In this document: one piece after another, positions 1-10,364 of the stretch
Position numbering within the stretch: position 1 is the stretch's first letter
Layout of the letters: every line of letters starts with the position of its first letter
Assembly: GCA_014529385.2 (NCBI GenBank)
Contig: CM043942.1
Location: 49,045,274-49,109,273, forward strand
Direction of reading: 5' to 3'
Source of the DNA: Adiantum capillus-veneris
Lineage: Eukaryota; Streptophyta; Polypodiopsida; Polypodiales; Pteridaceae
Length of the DNA stretch: 64,000 bases
The notes under the pieces: model-generated
The model's database searches: none
Told to the model about the DNA's origin: nothing
Seen by the model: the letters and a program-made list of their open reading frames with translations, nothing else
Position numbers and translations under genes: made by a program

Positions 1-940
1 TTCCAAGGCTAATCATTGTAAATGACTTTTGCTCGTTACAGTTGTCTCCTACATTGCGCTATACAAACAAATCAGATTTGCTTTCCTAAATTTTTTGCTT
101 AATTATTACTTTCGTTTATCTATGTTATTCCGTTACAGTTGCAAAATTTTCTTTCCGCTAAGTTGTCTCACATTTCCCTTACCGCAGGGTACTGGATAAC
201 TTTTTCTTTGTGTTCCAGTTTAATTTATTTTTTAACTTTGCAATTTTCAAATCAAGGTGCCCACACTGTACGTTTTAAATGTGTGATCAAACACTAATAT
301 TGAAGCAAATTCTCGTTAGGCGGGATATTCTTTTATTTCAACTCAAACTACTCACACAACACTAACATATTTTGGATTTGTTAATTATACTATGGTGCAA
401 GTTTCATAGTCATGTTCTCCATAGCTTGTACAAAGAAGTTATGTTTGACAAAGCCTGGGATGCAAGTTATGATTATCCACGCACACACTGGTTTATATAT
501 TTCTGATGCAATATACCCTCAAGGTATGTACATTAACCTCGCTCCTCTTTTCATATTTGCTTTACCGACAATGTCTTCGGAAACCAAACATCTCTCATGT
601 CATCACTAGTACTTCTTAAATGGAATCACTTCTTACATCCTGTTGGTATGTACCTCAAATACATCACTCCTCTGTTCCTATTTCCTGTCTCTGAATTATC
701 TGCTCAGCTGAATACTCCAACCAATACTAAGATCATGGCTTCTAATTGTACTGCAAGGAATTTTTACTAACATGACTTGTCTATAAGCTATGCAGCTACT
801 CATGTCAGCTACGGTGCTATGGGATAGTGCACAACAATTTGTAAGTGCTTTGATATACTGCACTGTGATGTCAACAACATAGTAAATATTTTTTTTTCTC
901 CTTTATGTCTTGTCTAGTCCATTGTTCACACAGGCACACA
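1..940. other. AT-rich DNA without a recognisable gene
   Basis: Only short frames under 70 codons occur here and none has a recognisable motif. The base composition is AT-rich, as expected for intergenic or decayed repeat DNA. I see nothing to annotate. Confidence 0.6.
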
Positions 941-1134
941 GATTCGCCGATTTAGGTAGTATGTAAATACTCATCTTGGTACAATTACACCGATTCAGAC
1001 AACACATGACAAATTACAAATTCATGATTTTAAACAATACCAAATGCAGATTCGCCGATTTAGGCAGCATTAGTGCAGATCCACCGATTTAGGCAGCAGA
1101 TTTTGTTGGTGTCGATTCGCCAATTTAGGCAACA
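941..1134 (+). repeat. Four copies of a 20-bp GATTCGCCGATTTAGGCAG motif
   Basis: The motif GATTCGCCGATTTAGGYAG occurs at about 941-959, 1049-1067, 1078-1096 (as GATCCACCGATTTAGGCAG) and 1114-1132 (as GATTCGCCAATTTAGGCAA). The spacing is irregular (about 108, 29 and 36 bp), so this is a clustered dispersed motif and not a strict tandem array. No gene overlaps it. Its origin is unknown; a decayed minisatellite or clustered binding sites are both possible. Confidence 0.7.
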
Positions 1135-2100
1135 CCGATCACAGACTCATGCTGCAGTGGTTGGCCACCACTGTCCTTAGCATCCTTCTGTTCCCGGGTT
1201 TACAAATTGAAGGATATTTGGATTTACACTGGGTATATGTTGGCAAATATTTGGATTTGGATTTTGATTTGGAATTGGATTTGGAACAGGATATCTGATG
1301 ATTTTTTGTCGCGACAATTTTTGTGGAAGTACACTTGAGATTGATGGGCATTGATTTATTAAATGATGATTGTGACCAATGATATCTTGATTTATCAGGA
1401 TATGACATATACTACTTATTCTAGTGGTATGGGACACTAGAATAGGCAGTATGTGGATGACGGCAGGCATAAGCAATATTGTCTAATTTTAGGAATTTTT
1501 CTTTTCCTATGTTGTAGTTTTGATACAGATTTCTAATCACTGTTTTTGACAAGTATGGTTTGCAGATTTTTATCTTCGCAACTGAGGACAGTTGCTTTCC
1601 AACGGAGAGGTATGTAATGGAATTGTTATTTTACTCTTTATTACAGCTGACAGGTGGAAAAGGCATCAGCAGATAATGGACTATGCAGAAGGATATCACA
1701 TTTTATGTATATTTTTTATTATTCAAGTGCTTCGGCCATTTATGACCGGCCGAACAGTTTGTACTCATTTTGACCATTTAAGAAATCTATAAAACAAATA
1801 CGTGCAAGAGGGAAATGGTCACTCTTGCACGGGGGGAGATTGCACCCAGTGTCTGCGTTGTTCTTCTCTCCTCTCCTCTCTTCTCTCTCACAGTGCCGAC
1901 GTAGAACTTTGCTCTAGGAGGTGTGCTTGCACGCGCTCTATTGCGCTCTCTCGTTCTCGGTCTCTCTCTGTTCGCATACGTCATCGATTATGTGCTTGTG
2001 GTAATGCCAAGTATGCAGTTTGATTGGTTTTATGTCTTGTAGCATGTTATTTGGGTATTTCACATGCTCGGCTGTAGCAAATAAAGGGAGGCCCGAAAGA
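1135..2100. other. Non-coding stretch with a short hairpin and CT-rich tract
   Basis: No convincing gene is present. A perfect 9-bp inverted repeat (GTGCAAGAG ... CTCTTGCAC) lies at 1801-1830, followed by a CT-rich stretch at about 1862-1970 and AATAAAGGG near 2081. This mix resembles the end of an unidentified LTR, but I could not find a partner copy or a TSD. Confidence 0.4.
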
Positions 2101-2153
2101 GATGGACACTCCACACATGAACTCCTTAGAGTTTAAGCATGGTAGTTGGATTA

Positions 2154-2481
2154 CATGGGAAGGGTTAGAAGGAAGATCTAATTCCGTGGGGGAGCAAACC
2201 TGCCTCCAACCCTATGGATCCTTGGGGTGTGGAGCCATGACCGCACAACCTTCTACTAAATCTTCTCTTATAACGCTCTTTCTCTGTTGGGAGGCGTTGT
2301 TTTCCCTTTTGAAAAAACATGTGGCACCCGCTGTTCAGGAGGTCAAAGATCAAAGCAAACTCTCACTATATGACATTGCACACCAAACATGGAAAATACT
2401 ATATGACTATATGACATGGGAAGGGTTTTGAAGGAAGATCTCACTATATGACACTGCACAACAAACATGGAAAATTCTATA
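2154..2481 (+). repeat. Partial direct duplication
   Basis: CATGGGAAGGGTT followed by GAAGGAAGATCT appears at about 2155-2179 and again at about 2413-2439. The phrase ACTATATGACAYTGCACA with a following AACATGGAAAAT appears at about 2366-2400 and 2442-2475. This indicates a local duplication with later divergence. No function is visible. Confidence 0.55.
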
Positions 2482-2639
2482 ATGTAAAGCACAAAGACTA
2501 TTTCTTATCAGTGCTTGGGAAAGCACATTGACTTGGGTCTTAGTTCATGAACAATGAAACCATAACTCCAATGAAGGTTGTGAGGATGGTAAAAAAATTC
2601 ATTGAAGGACGTCTTGTATATCGAAGGCAAGTCCTTTTG

Positions 2640-3600
2640 ATGGATGATTGCGAGTCCGCCCACCACAAGAGGAAACAAAGGATATCGAGGATGATTCCAA
2701 CCATCGACTAAAGTACAATGTGCACACCCAAAGCGAACAATCTAAAGGAATCCCTAGGAAGATCAAGTTTTTTGACATTACTCCCATTAGGAAATCGGAG
2801 AGCAAGGAGGAGTATGTGGTAGAGCCAAAAGACAATGAGGCTTTTTGTATGATATGACATATCCCAATTGCCTCCAAGGTAACATGTGGTGGCACAAAGA
2901 GTGGAAAAATCAGGTGCAAAAATGGTTATTGTAGGGTGTGTCAAAGGAATTCCCACACCTTCATTTGAGGACTATCGTAAGCATCCTAATGGACTTCAAC
3001 GAGAAATTATGTAGTGTTGCCCTTCATGTGATCCATTGTTAGAATGGAACACAACATGTCCATGGTTGCATCCTACATCGAGCATATGGCCAATAGCTAT
3101 AGAGACTAATTTAATAGAGGAAGAAGTCAAGTGCTTGCTTGAGAGGTGGCACATGGTGGAGACAACCAATGTTGCAACACCCACAACATATTCAACCAAT
3201 GAAGGTGCCTTTATGAGGGAGGTGGAAGTAACACAATTACAAGTATTTGCAATGGGATTTGAGTGAGATACGAGTTATCAATCTCAAAGGAGGCAACCAA
3301 GCGAATAAGAAAGGCACTTGAGATGAAAGCGAGATCACAAAGGAAGTGATGTGAGTGGAGAAAGCTCACAAGATTTTCAAGTTGCTTTTAAATAGTAATG
3401 CACTAGAGGGCCACATCTACAATGTGGAGATTAAAAAAGAGCCATCTTGTACTTGTCCCGACTTTGCAGAGCTTGAAGAGCAAGAAAAGCCTTATCTTCT
3501 AGTAAACATTTGTATGTTGTTTTTCTTTGTGTGCTAGGCTTGAGACAAAATGAGCATATGCTTTTTCATCAACCTATTCTCCGTTGAGGAGGTTCACAAT
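2640..3600 (+). pseudogene. Broken ORF with SWIM-type zinc-finger relic
   Basis: Reading forward with several frame changes and stops, the best-preserved piece (about 3352-3590) reads IEK-like residues followed by SCTCPDF, then KPYLL and, after a one-base frame change near 3497, SKHLYVVFLCVLGL. This matches the SWIM pattern CxC...CxH, which in intact proteins reads close to CTCPDF...CKHLYFVFLRVLGL; here the third cysteine is serine. SWIM fingers bind DNA or protein and occur in MULE-type transposases and in large plant families of unknown role. The upstream frame at 2648-2857 is rich in charged residues and may be the N-terminal part. Stops and frameshifts mean it cannot make an intact protein. 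A transposase origin is possible but no DDE domain is visible. Confidence 0.5.
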
Positions 3601-4039
3601 GTCCTCAGCCAATATTTGACCTACCCTTGTATGCAGTAGTGGAGTACATGCTGCCCCACGACCATGTAACCAGCTTTAGCCATGTTGAATTTATGAAGGT
3701 GGCTCTTTGATTTGATGAAGCCCCACTTTATCCACTTTTCCAGTAAATTATGAGCTTTTACACATAATTTTTCTTGCAAAAAAAGCTTGCCATGGGTGAA
3801 ACAATGCTTGCTAGGAAATGCTTGCCTAGAAACAAGCCACCCATTTTTTTGTATAAGGGTGTACCCTGCATGCGTGCCCTTTACGGGATCTTTGCAGTCT
3901 CTCTCTCTGTCTCTCTTTGTAAGTTTCATGTAGGCCACTATGAATCTTCATCTTGTCGTATGGGTTTTGTCTTTAGGTATGGGTTAGATGGGATGATGTA
4001 TTCATGGAAATTTCTTGCTGCCAAACTTCAAAATGTGTT
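3601..4039. other. Non-coding flank of the SINE
   Basis: No gene is recognisable. The only regular feature is a short CTCTCT tract near 3898-3917. Confidence 0.5.
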
Positions 4040-4056
4040 AACAACATCAAGTAGCT

Positions 4057-4184
4057 AGCTTGGTCGATTGAGTCTTTATTCTTTTGTGACCCGGGACATG
4101 GGTTCAAAGGCGGCCAAGCGACCTTGTGCGCTCATAAGGACGTTCGTATCGATTCGCACGGGATGTGTGCAATTTGCTACAAAA
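4057..4184 (+). mobile_element. SINE with 17-bp target-site duplication
   Basis: The 128-bp body is flanked by perfect 17-bp direct repeats AACAACATCAAGTAGCT at 4040-4056 and 4185-4201. It begins with a sequence resembling a pol III A box (TAGCTTGGTCG, overlapping the TSD end), has a B-box-like GGTTCAAAGG at 4101-4110, and ends in a short A-run. These are the marks of a tRNA-derived SINE mobilised by LINE machinery. The element has no coding capacity. I could not assign the parent tRNA; it is too diverged to be a tRNA gene. The intact long TSD indicates a fairly recent insertion. Confidence 0.75.
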
Positions 4185-4406
4185 AACAACATCAAGTAGC
4201 TCTTGCTCATGTTGTTTTTAAGTACATGGAAAAGCTTGATTGGACACGCCTTTGAGGAGTAGAATGTTGAGATGTGAATACATGTCAGCGCCCCTGGCGC
4301 AGGTCCAATTCATCAAATATGAAGAACGTCTCTTTGTCTCTCACTCAGCTATCACAGGAAGTTTTGGACAAATTCTCACAATATTTCCCACATTGTGACT
4401 TACCTC

Positions 4407-4486
4407 AACATCATGAGCTTCTGTGAGGGAGGCGCCGCATACCTAGCTAGGTATGCGGTGCCTCTCGAGCAGAAGCTCATCATGTT
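4407..4486. repeat. 80-nt near-perfect palindrome (hairpin)
   Basis: The two 40-nt arms are reverse complements with about five or six mismatches, centred at 4446/4447 on ACCTAGCTAGGT with essentially no loop. The outer arm reads ATGAGCTTCTG on the left and CAGAAGCTCAT on the right. It lies 79 bp upstream of the BTB exon. It could form a cruciform in DNA or a long stem in RNA. It may be a tiny foldback element; the lack of a loop argues against a standard miRNA precursor. Confidence 0.7.
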
Positions 4487-4564
4487 ATGCATTGCATGAA
4501 AAACACTAAGAAAGACTCCGTTTTCCTACATGAGAAAATTTCTAAATCTTCTTGTGTATATGTA

Positions 4565-5179
4565 ATGGAGCGTTCGTAGCGTGTCTCGCACAGAAAATCA
4601 GCCTCTTCATCCTCTTCTGTGGACTGGGCCGAATGGGTGCCAGAGTGCCTGCAACCAGCCATAGCCATAGCCAGCAAGCTTCCATACCACCACGACCACG
4701 AGGATGATGAAGACGAGGACGATGAGGATGATGGCCATTCTGTAGACAATGAGCAGGATCCTCATCAGAACAGTTATGAGGAGGAGGAAGACGAAGATGG
4801 ATATCACCGTTTACAAGAACACACACAGTTCCACCGTGTCCACCATCACCTTCACAGGCAAGGTGCAGGGGCTGCGTTAAGGTCAAGAGGACGCCAGCAG
4901 CATCAGCATCAGCATCATCACCAGAATCATGGAGGGGATGGAAAACTGTGCGTCTCTTGCAAGGAGCTCTACTGTCCTCTTCGTGGGGGTGATACCTGCC
5001 ATGAGTGCTATGAGGAAGCTTCTAAAGCAGAGGCCGCCCTCAAGAAAGAGATTGAAGAGCTCAACGCCCGCATTGCCTTCCTCTGCAATTGGGCACCTGA
5101 AGCCATGTCTGAGCAATTCTCAGACCTTGTTCTTGAGAGCTCTGATGGCTCCAAAATTAGGGCTCATTGAGCTATTTTG
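4565..5179 (+). pseudogene. First exon of a BTB/POZ-domain gene (At4g08455-like), two nonsense codons
   Basis: The frame from 4619 encodes an acidic and histidine-rich N-terminal part, a CX2C...CX2C cluster (CVSCKELYCP, then CHECYEE) at residues about 109-130, a short coiled coil (KAEAALKKEIEELNARIAFL), and then FSDLVLESSDGSKIRAH, which is the opening of a BTB/POZ domain. Plant BTB proteins of the At4g08455 type have this order and act as substrate adaptors for CUL3 ubiquitin ligases. An ATG at 4565 is in frame but followed by TAG at 4577-4579. The BTB opening is followed by TGA at 5168-5170 where Arg or Lys is expected (AH-x-AIL). Both are explained by single C-to-T changes (CAG to TAG, CGA to TGA). 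A canonical donor TTG|GTATGT follows at 5180. I could not find the remaining BTB exons downstream, so this is a pseudogene or a captured exon. Confidence 0.65.
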
Positions 5180-5181
5180 GT

Positions 5182-6080
5182 ATGTCTCTCTTGTTTTAAT
5201 CAGAATTTATTTGGCTGCAACCCTTCATTGCTTTTGTTCTTCTGTCTGGGGTCTGAGAGCACATGATAATTTTACTTCCTTAGTTTTTCAGAACTGTGGC
5301 CAATGTAGATGTAAGTGGCACTTCCAAAACAGTTTTATATCATGGTAAACGAATTTTTTTGAGCTAGTAAGGGTGTAGAGTGTGATGATTTTTATAACCT
5401 TTGCCATGGAGTACTTTTAGGCTTTTTTGGTGTGGTTAAATGGCTCAAACTAGTGGGGGTGGACATAAACCTGGTTTGTTGGTTTAAGAAAATAAGCTCT
5501 AATTAGGAACTAACTCCATACAAACCTGCATCTACAAATGGTGTGAGTAGGCATGGTGTAGGTGTTGTCCAAGCTATGCATGGCAAAGGTGATGGTCTTT
5601 ACTTCATGTTTGGACAAGCAGGTGAAGTTAAGATCGTATGTTATCAAGTATTGAAATTTGAAATTGTGATTAACTTTGCCATGGAATTCCTCGTTTGGGT
5701 TCTAAACGTTGTAGAATCTCATTCGAATCTGTTATCTTTAGTAGGATTTCAGAATTTTTGCTTTTGTCTTATCTTCGTTTGTATGATGTTGACATTTAGG
5801 AATGAAGTTTTTGCAGTATCTTATTCTTGATTTAAAATGGTCTAAAGTTGAGAGTTTGTATGAAGTTTCAGTAAAGTAAGTTTCTCGATTTTGATTTTTG
5901 ATATTTTATAGCATTTTGTGTGTGTTAAGACTCTCTTAGTAGTGCGTTTTGTTTTAAGTGTTGTATCCTTTCTTGAGGCTTGTAAGTTTAGACCTTTTTT
6001 TATGTTGCAAAATACTGTATACACTTGTAAATCTAAAATCTAAAGATAATCACTAGGACAGATTTATTGAGATGGATGTA
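5182..6080. other. AT-rich intron-like stretch
   Basis: The stretch after the BTB splice donor is T-rich and lacks long frames, as plant introns do. No further BTB exon (for example the SRSPVF motif) is visible before transposon sequence begins near 6080. Confidence 0.45.
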
Positions 6081-6351
6081 GAGCTTGTTACAAGTGAATT
6101 GTGCCTTGATGTCCGCAAGGTGAGTTGGACTCGATTGAGCGATATGGTATGTGGAAGTTGTTTCCTTGGGCAGCTAAGTAAAAGGTCATTGGTTCCAAGT
6201 GGGTCTGCAAGGCTGAGTACAACTTGATTAGTTTGTGGAATATGCATAAAACTTGATTGGTAGTTAAGGGCTTACCTCAATGGCTCAAAATTGAGAATGA
6301 TGAGACCTTGGTTCCGAACTGTGTGGATTGCCGTGATGTAAATCTTTCTTG

Positions 6352-7191
6352 TGTCACGTGGGCACTTCACTTGCGCCTCGTGGACATGCTTCTGCCATAG
6401 TCTAGCACGAGTCTTAGCTTAGGACTGATCTTGGCACCTTTGTGAGCCTCTAGCAGGACGTGCATGTCCAGGCCGGTCATAGTTGCATACCCTCTCTTGC
6501 ACAGAATCGCTCAATAGAGGCAGAAGAGATAGAAGGAGAGCACAGGCAGCAGTGCACAGACCCTCCCCAGCGTTTTCTCATAGAGCCAGCCAGCGTTTTT
6601 GGAAGTTGACAGCATCAGCGTTTTCAGACTTCCTAAACGTTTGCAGATTCAGAGGTAGCCTTGTCGTCTTTGTAGATCCTCGCCGGTTGCCTAGCGTTTT
6701 GCAGATTCAGCCTAGATCTGCTGCATTTTCAGTTTTCAGCCCTTAGCCTCGTTGAACCCGAGTGTTACCCGACCCCATCCAGTAGCAGATCCTCGCCGCA
6801 AGTGCCACCTTGGTGCAGATCTGCCAGCAGTTCATTTTCAGCCCAAAACAGTCCTAGCGTTTTGCAATTTCAGCCTAGATCAGCCAGCGTTTTTGCATTC
6901 CCACCCAGCCTTGCACGACTCGGCAGTTGCAGATCAGCCCCGCAGTACCGCCACAATAGTAGATCCATAGCAGGAAGACCTAGCGTTTTCACATTTCAGC
7001 CATCAACCTAGCAGATCTTGCCGTCGTCGTCAACACCTTCATGATCGTCGTCGTTGACATCATCGTTGTCATCGTCGACATAGTCCTCACTTAGCATCAT
7101 AGCATTATGACCCATGGTGCAAGAATAAAGAAAGTACTTGCTCTGGCAACAAAGCAAGGGGGCCCTTGAGGGTTTGGACCCGACATACTGT

Positions 7192-7232
<41 letters not shown>

Positions 7233-7346
7233 TCCTCTTTCTTTCAGTTCAATTCAGTTCTTTCAAGTGAAGTAAAGTGTCCCTTGTGTTTGTGCCGAGT
7301 ACCTAGATCCGAGCTAAATCCATTAACACTTCTGTTGCACCTGACA
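6352..7346 (+). repeat. 5' LTR (995 bp)
   Basis: It begins TGTCACG and ends ACCTGACA, next to the PBS. It contains many variants of AGCGTTTTGCAGATTCAG, short GTCGTC repeats near 7023-7080, a (CT)n tract at about 7195-7229, and CCATGGTGCAAGAATAAAGAAAG (a likely polyadenylation region; AATAAAG near 7124). Confidence 0.75.
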
Positions 7347-7575
7347 TTGGTATGAGAGCTTTGTGTGTGCTTCGGCTTCACGTACTCAAGAGAAGAACCT
7401 AAAGAATCCAAGAAGAACCAAGGACCAAGGAACCCCAAGAACTGCCTATTTTTTTACCTTGAAGGAAGCTTCGCGTCCCTACCCGGACTTCTTAGCCTCT
7501 TAGTACCCTCAGTATGGAGCATCCAGAACCAGTGCCCATCTTCATCGCCATGTCTTTGAAGGACGATCGACATCA

Positions 7576-8558
7576 GTATTTTTTGAAGTTGACAGCATCA
7601 GCATTTTCAGCCTTCATCAACGTTTGCAGATCCAGCGGTAGCCTTGGCGTTTTTGCAGATCCTCGCCGGTTGCCTAGCGTTTTGCAGATTCAGCCCAGAT
7701 TTGCTAGCGTTTTCAGTTTTCAGCCCTTAGCCTCGTTGAGCCCGACCCCATCCAGTAGCAAATCCTTGCCACAAGTGCCACCTTGTTGCAGATCTTTCAG
7801 CAGTTTATTTTCAGCCCAAAACAGTCCTAGTGTTTTGCAATTTCAGCCCCAATTAGCCAGCGTTTTCGCATTCCCAGCCTTGTACGACTCGGCAGTTGCA
7901 GATTAGCTCCGCAGTAGCAGATCCACAGCATATTAACAGGGGATGGAGGCTAGAGACGGGGGACGCCCGGATCCGGGACGGGGACGGATGGCAGACTGCC
8001 TGCCAGATGGGAACGCAACCTGAACGTCCGGGGACGGCAGGGAACATTAGTCAACAGTCAACTTTTAAAATTTGAAAAACTAACATTGAAATTTGACTCA
8101 TTTTGAGCCTTTGTGGCATGTACTTTTCATTTTGTGTCCATCTCGATTCTCGTGCCATCGATGTTTTATTAGCACATTTGCGTCTATATGACTCATGTCT
8201 TTGGTCTATTTAGTGTAAGTTTGTGGTTCAAGTTATGCTCTATGTGTGTGGGTCAAAAAATGCCAAAAAAAACTTCTTTTTTGTTTTTTGCCGCTTCGCC
8301 CCGTCCCTGTTTCCTAACTTTTGCCATCACGTCCTTGTTCGCGACCCCGACCTGCCGTTCCATGTTACTATGATCCACGGCCAGAAGACTTAGCGTTTTC
8401 AGATTTCACCCAGCAACCCAACAGATCTTGCCGTCGTCCTCGACATAGTCCTCACTTAGCATCATAGCATCATGACCCATGGTGCAAGAATAAAGAAAGA
8501 ACTTGCTATGGCAATAGAGCAAGGGCGCCCTTGAGGGTTTGGGACCGGACATACCGTG

Positions 8559-8613
<55 letters not shown>

Positions 8614-8721
8614 TTCTTTCAGTTCAGTTCAATTCTTTCAAGTGAAGTAAAGTCTCCCTTGTGTTTGTGCCGAGTACCTAGATTCGAGCTAAATCCATAA
8701 ACACTTCCGCTGCACCTGACA
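7576..8721 (+). repeat. 3' LTR, 5'-truncated and carrying an insertion
   Basis: It is homologous to 6598-7346 and ends with the same ACCTGACA just before the TCTTG duplication. Relative to the left LTR it lacks the first 245 bp and a few short segments, and it carries about 442 bp of unrelated DNA at 7930-8371. Its (CT)n tract is longer (about 8561-8607). Confidence 0.75.
7930..8371. mobile_element. Probable small non-autonomous DNA transposon inside the 3' LTR
   Basis: This block is absent from the left LTR. It is flanked by GATCCACAGC (7920-7929) and GATCCACGGC (8372-8381), a 10-bp near-duplication of the target. Its ends, ATATTAACAGGGGATGG and the complement of CCGTTCCATGTTACTAT, match at 13 of 17 positions as a weak terminal inverted repeat. 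The left part is unusually G-rich, with repeats of GGGACGG. It has no coding capacity. The superfamily is uncertain; hAT-like is possible. Confidence 0.5.
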
Positions 8722-8999
8722 TCTTGCCCCATTGTTCAGCGATAGAATACAACCTATTCTTGCCCTCAAGTTATAATTGCTGGTATGGACCTAACCCACG
8801 TTTTTTGACGGTGATTTGCAGAAGGTATATGAGAGATAACCTCACGATTGTGAGGCTCTAAGATTGAGAGACAAAATTTGCAAGTTGTGAGAAGAGACTC
8901 TGCAGCCAAGCAAGCTCCTTGAGCTTGGTACAAGAAGATAGATTCATTCTTTTGATTGTTGGGGCTGTGACATTGATGTCTACTTGGCATAATTGATGT

Positions 9000-9220
9000 G
9001 ATAGCCTATATGCACCTATGTGAAACCACGTGCTAGAGTGCACCCAGGACTTATGAGACATGGAATGATGTATCATATCATGATGTAACCTCTTGCAATG
9101 CTCATGTATGAGGGTCAATGAAACCTATATTTTCTCAAGGGATGCAATGATTTATTTTCTCTATCATTGTAAGTGATATTGTAATGTCTCCACCATAATG
9201 TAACAAGTGGTATAAGAACC
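9000..9220 (+). other. Possible LTR end with iMet-like primer-binding site
   Basis: TAACA at 9201-9205 is followed after two bases by TGGTATAAGAACC (9208-9220), which matches the plant iMet PBS TGGTATCAGAGCC at 11 of 13 bases. This is the usual layout at the 3' end of a Copia 5' LTR. I found no partner LTR. Confidence 0.35.
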
Positions 9221-10360
9221 TTTTTAGCATAGAAAAAAGTCTAATCCTAGCTCTTGATTAGATCAATTTCAAAGGTTTTGGCCTACTTCTGAAATGCCTT
9301 CCAAAAGGTTTTATAAGTTCTGTATATATACGGACATACCTAGATGGAAACTATATGCTCATGCACTTTGCACAACATGTCAATCTTTAGAGTAAGACAT
9401 GCATTAGGTGTATTATGTTGCTAGAGAATTGATAGCTTACTTGAAGTTTGAAACTTGAAATAGAATAGATGAGAACCAATGAAGTATAAAATTTTGTCTT
9501 CTAGGGAATGCGATGATCAGAAACACAAGGTTTCAAAAACGTTGTTGGGCGATTTTAGAAAACGATTTTCTTTCTTTGTATAAAATGTACGGATGGCTCT
9601 TGTTTAAAAAGATCTTAAAGCCTTGGTAGAGGCACTTTGTAACATTATGCATTGTAAATATAGTAAGTAAAAAATAGTGGCAGCTCTGGTGTGTAAGTTG
9701 GGTAGTTTGAGGACAAATGACCATTTACGAAAGGAAAGCGAGTTTCTAAGTGAAAGAGGGGAGAGAAGCCACGTTCTGGGATTGCATGACAAAGGAGAAG
9801 CAAGAAGAGGTCAAAATTCAGTTTTGGACCTAGAAATTAGTGTTTTCCTCACAAATTTCTCATCAACGTTGGAAATCTGCAGCCCACGAGTCTTTTTTGG
9901 GGTTTTGGCACATTCTGTATGCGCTTGTGTATTCAGATTTCTCGATTTTCAAGTGTAGAATTTTTTGCAACAGCCTATAACAGTAAATAAAAGCTTTTTC
10001 AAGAGTTTTTCTATCTTTATTAATGTGTTTTATGAGGTTTTTTGTCGGGTTTATCTATATGAATTATTGTAGCTGAGGGTTCTTGGTTGAGGATCATCTT
10101 ATAATCCCCTATTAAGTTCTTATTCTCTTTGCTTAACTATGTATTAGCTTATCTACATTGTATCACAATTCGGGGGACTTGAGAAAAAGAGTGTTTGGTT
10201 TCCTTTGTTTGGTAAGGATTTTTTGTGTTGGTGTATTTGCAAAGTAAGTGAAGGCGAAGCTATAGAGGCGTCAAGATAGTTTTTCTTCTTCCTCACAGCT
10301 TTTTGGTGCTTCCACAGGGGAGCATTCTAGTTACTCTAAATTTGTTGTTGCAATGACATT
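9221..10360. other. No recognisable gene
   Basis: Only short frames are present. The composition is T-rich and interrupted. It may be decayed internal sequence of the element whose PBS lies at 9208, but nothing specific supports that. Confidence 0.4.
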
Positions 10361-10364
10361 TATG

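Larger units (their letters stand above)
6352..8721 (+). mobile_element. LTR element with TSD TCTTG, internal region nearly all deleted
   Basis: The 5-bp duplication TCTTG lies at 6347-6351 and 8722-8726. The left LTR starts TGTCACG at 6352 and ends CTGACA at 7346. A near-iMet primer-binding site TGGTATGAGAGC (one mismatch to TGGTATCAGAGC) follows at 7348-7359. Only about 230 bp of internal sequence remains (7347-7575), with one short frame (MEHPEPVPIFIAMSLKDD) that looks like the start of a gag gene. The second LTR begins abruptly at about 7576, at the position equal to 6598 in the left LTR, so a deletion removed most of the body and the first 245 bp of the 3' LTR. The LTR is rich in a repeated AGCGTTTTGCAGATTCAGCC-like phrase. 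Confidence 0.8.
6080..8985 (+). pseudogene. Copia reverse-transcriptase relic, split by an LTR element
   Basis: At about 6150-6346 the forward strand reads WKLFPWAAK, KVIGSKWVCKAEYN, MHKT-LVVKGLPQ and ENDETLVPN. This follows the start of the Copia RVT_2 domain (WELV.LP.GKK.IG.KWV.K...KARLVAKG...ETF.PV). The frame is then interrupted by the LTR element at 6352-8721. After it, about 8727-8960 reads PTFFDGDLQKVYE and AKQAP-AWYKKIDSFF, matching the next RVT_2 motifs (AFLNGDLQEEVYM; LKQAPRAWY). Several stops and frameshifts show an old dead copy. The two halves resume in order across the TSD, so the LTR element landed inside this gene. Confidence 0.7.

Noticed and set aside
4057-4184. A tRNA gene
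   Set aside because: A- and B-box-like sequences are present, but no cloverleaf can be drawn and the unit has TSDs and an A-tail, so it is a SINE. The similar heads at 15127 and 32604 are also not tRNA genes.
4577-5170. Rescue of the BTB nonsense codons by U-to-C RNA editing
   Set aside because: Such editing is known in organelles of ferns and hornworts, not in nuclear mRNA, and the rest of the gene is not found here. Mutation is the simpler reading.
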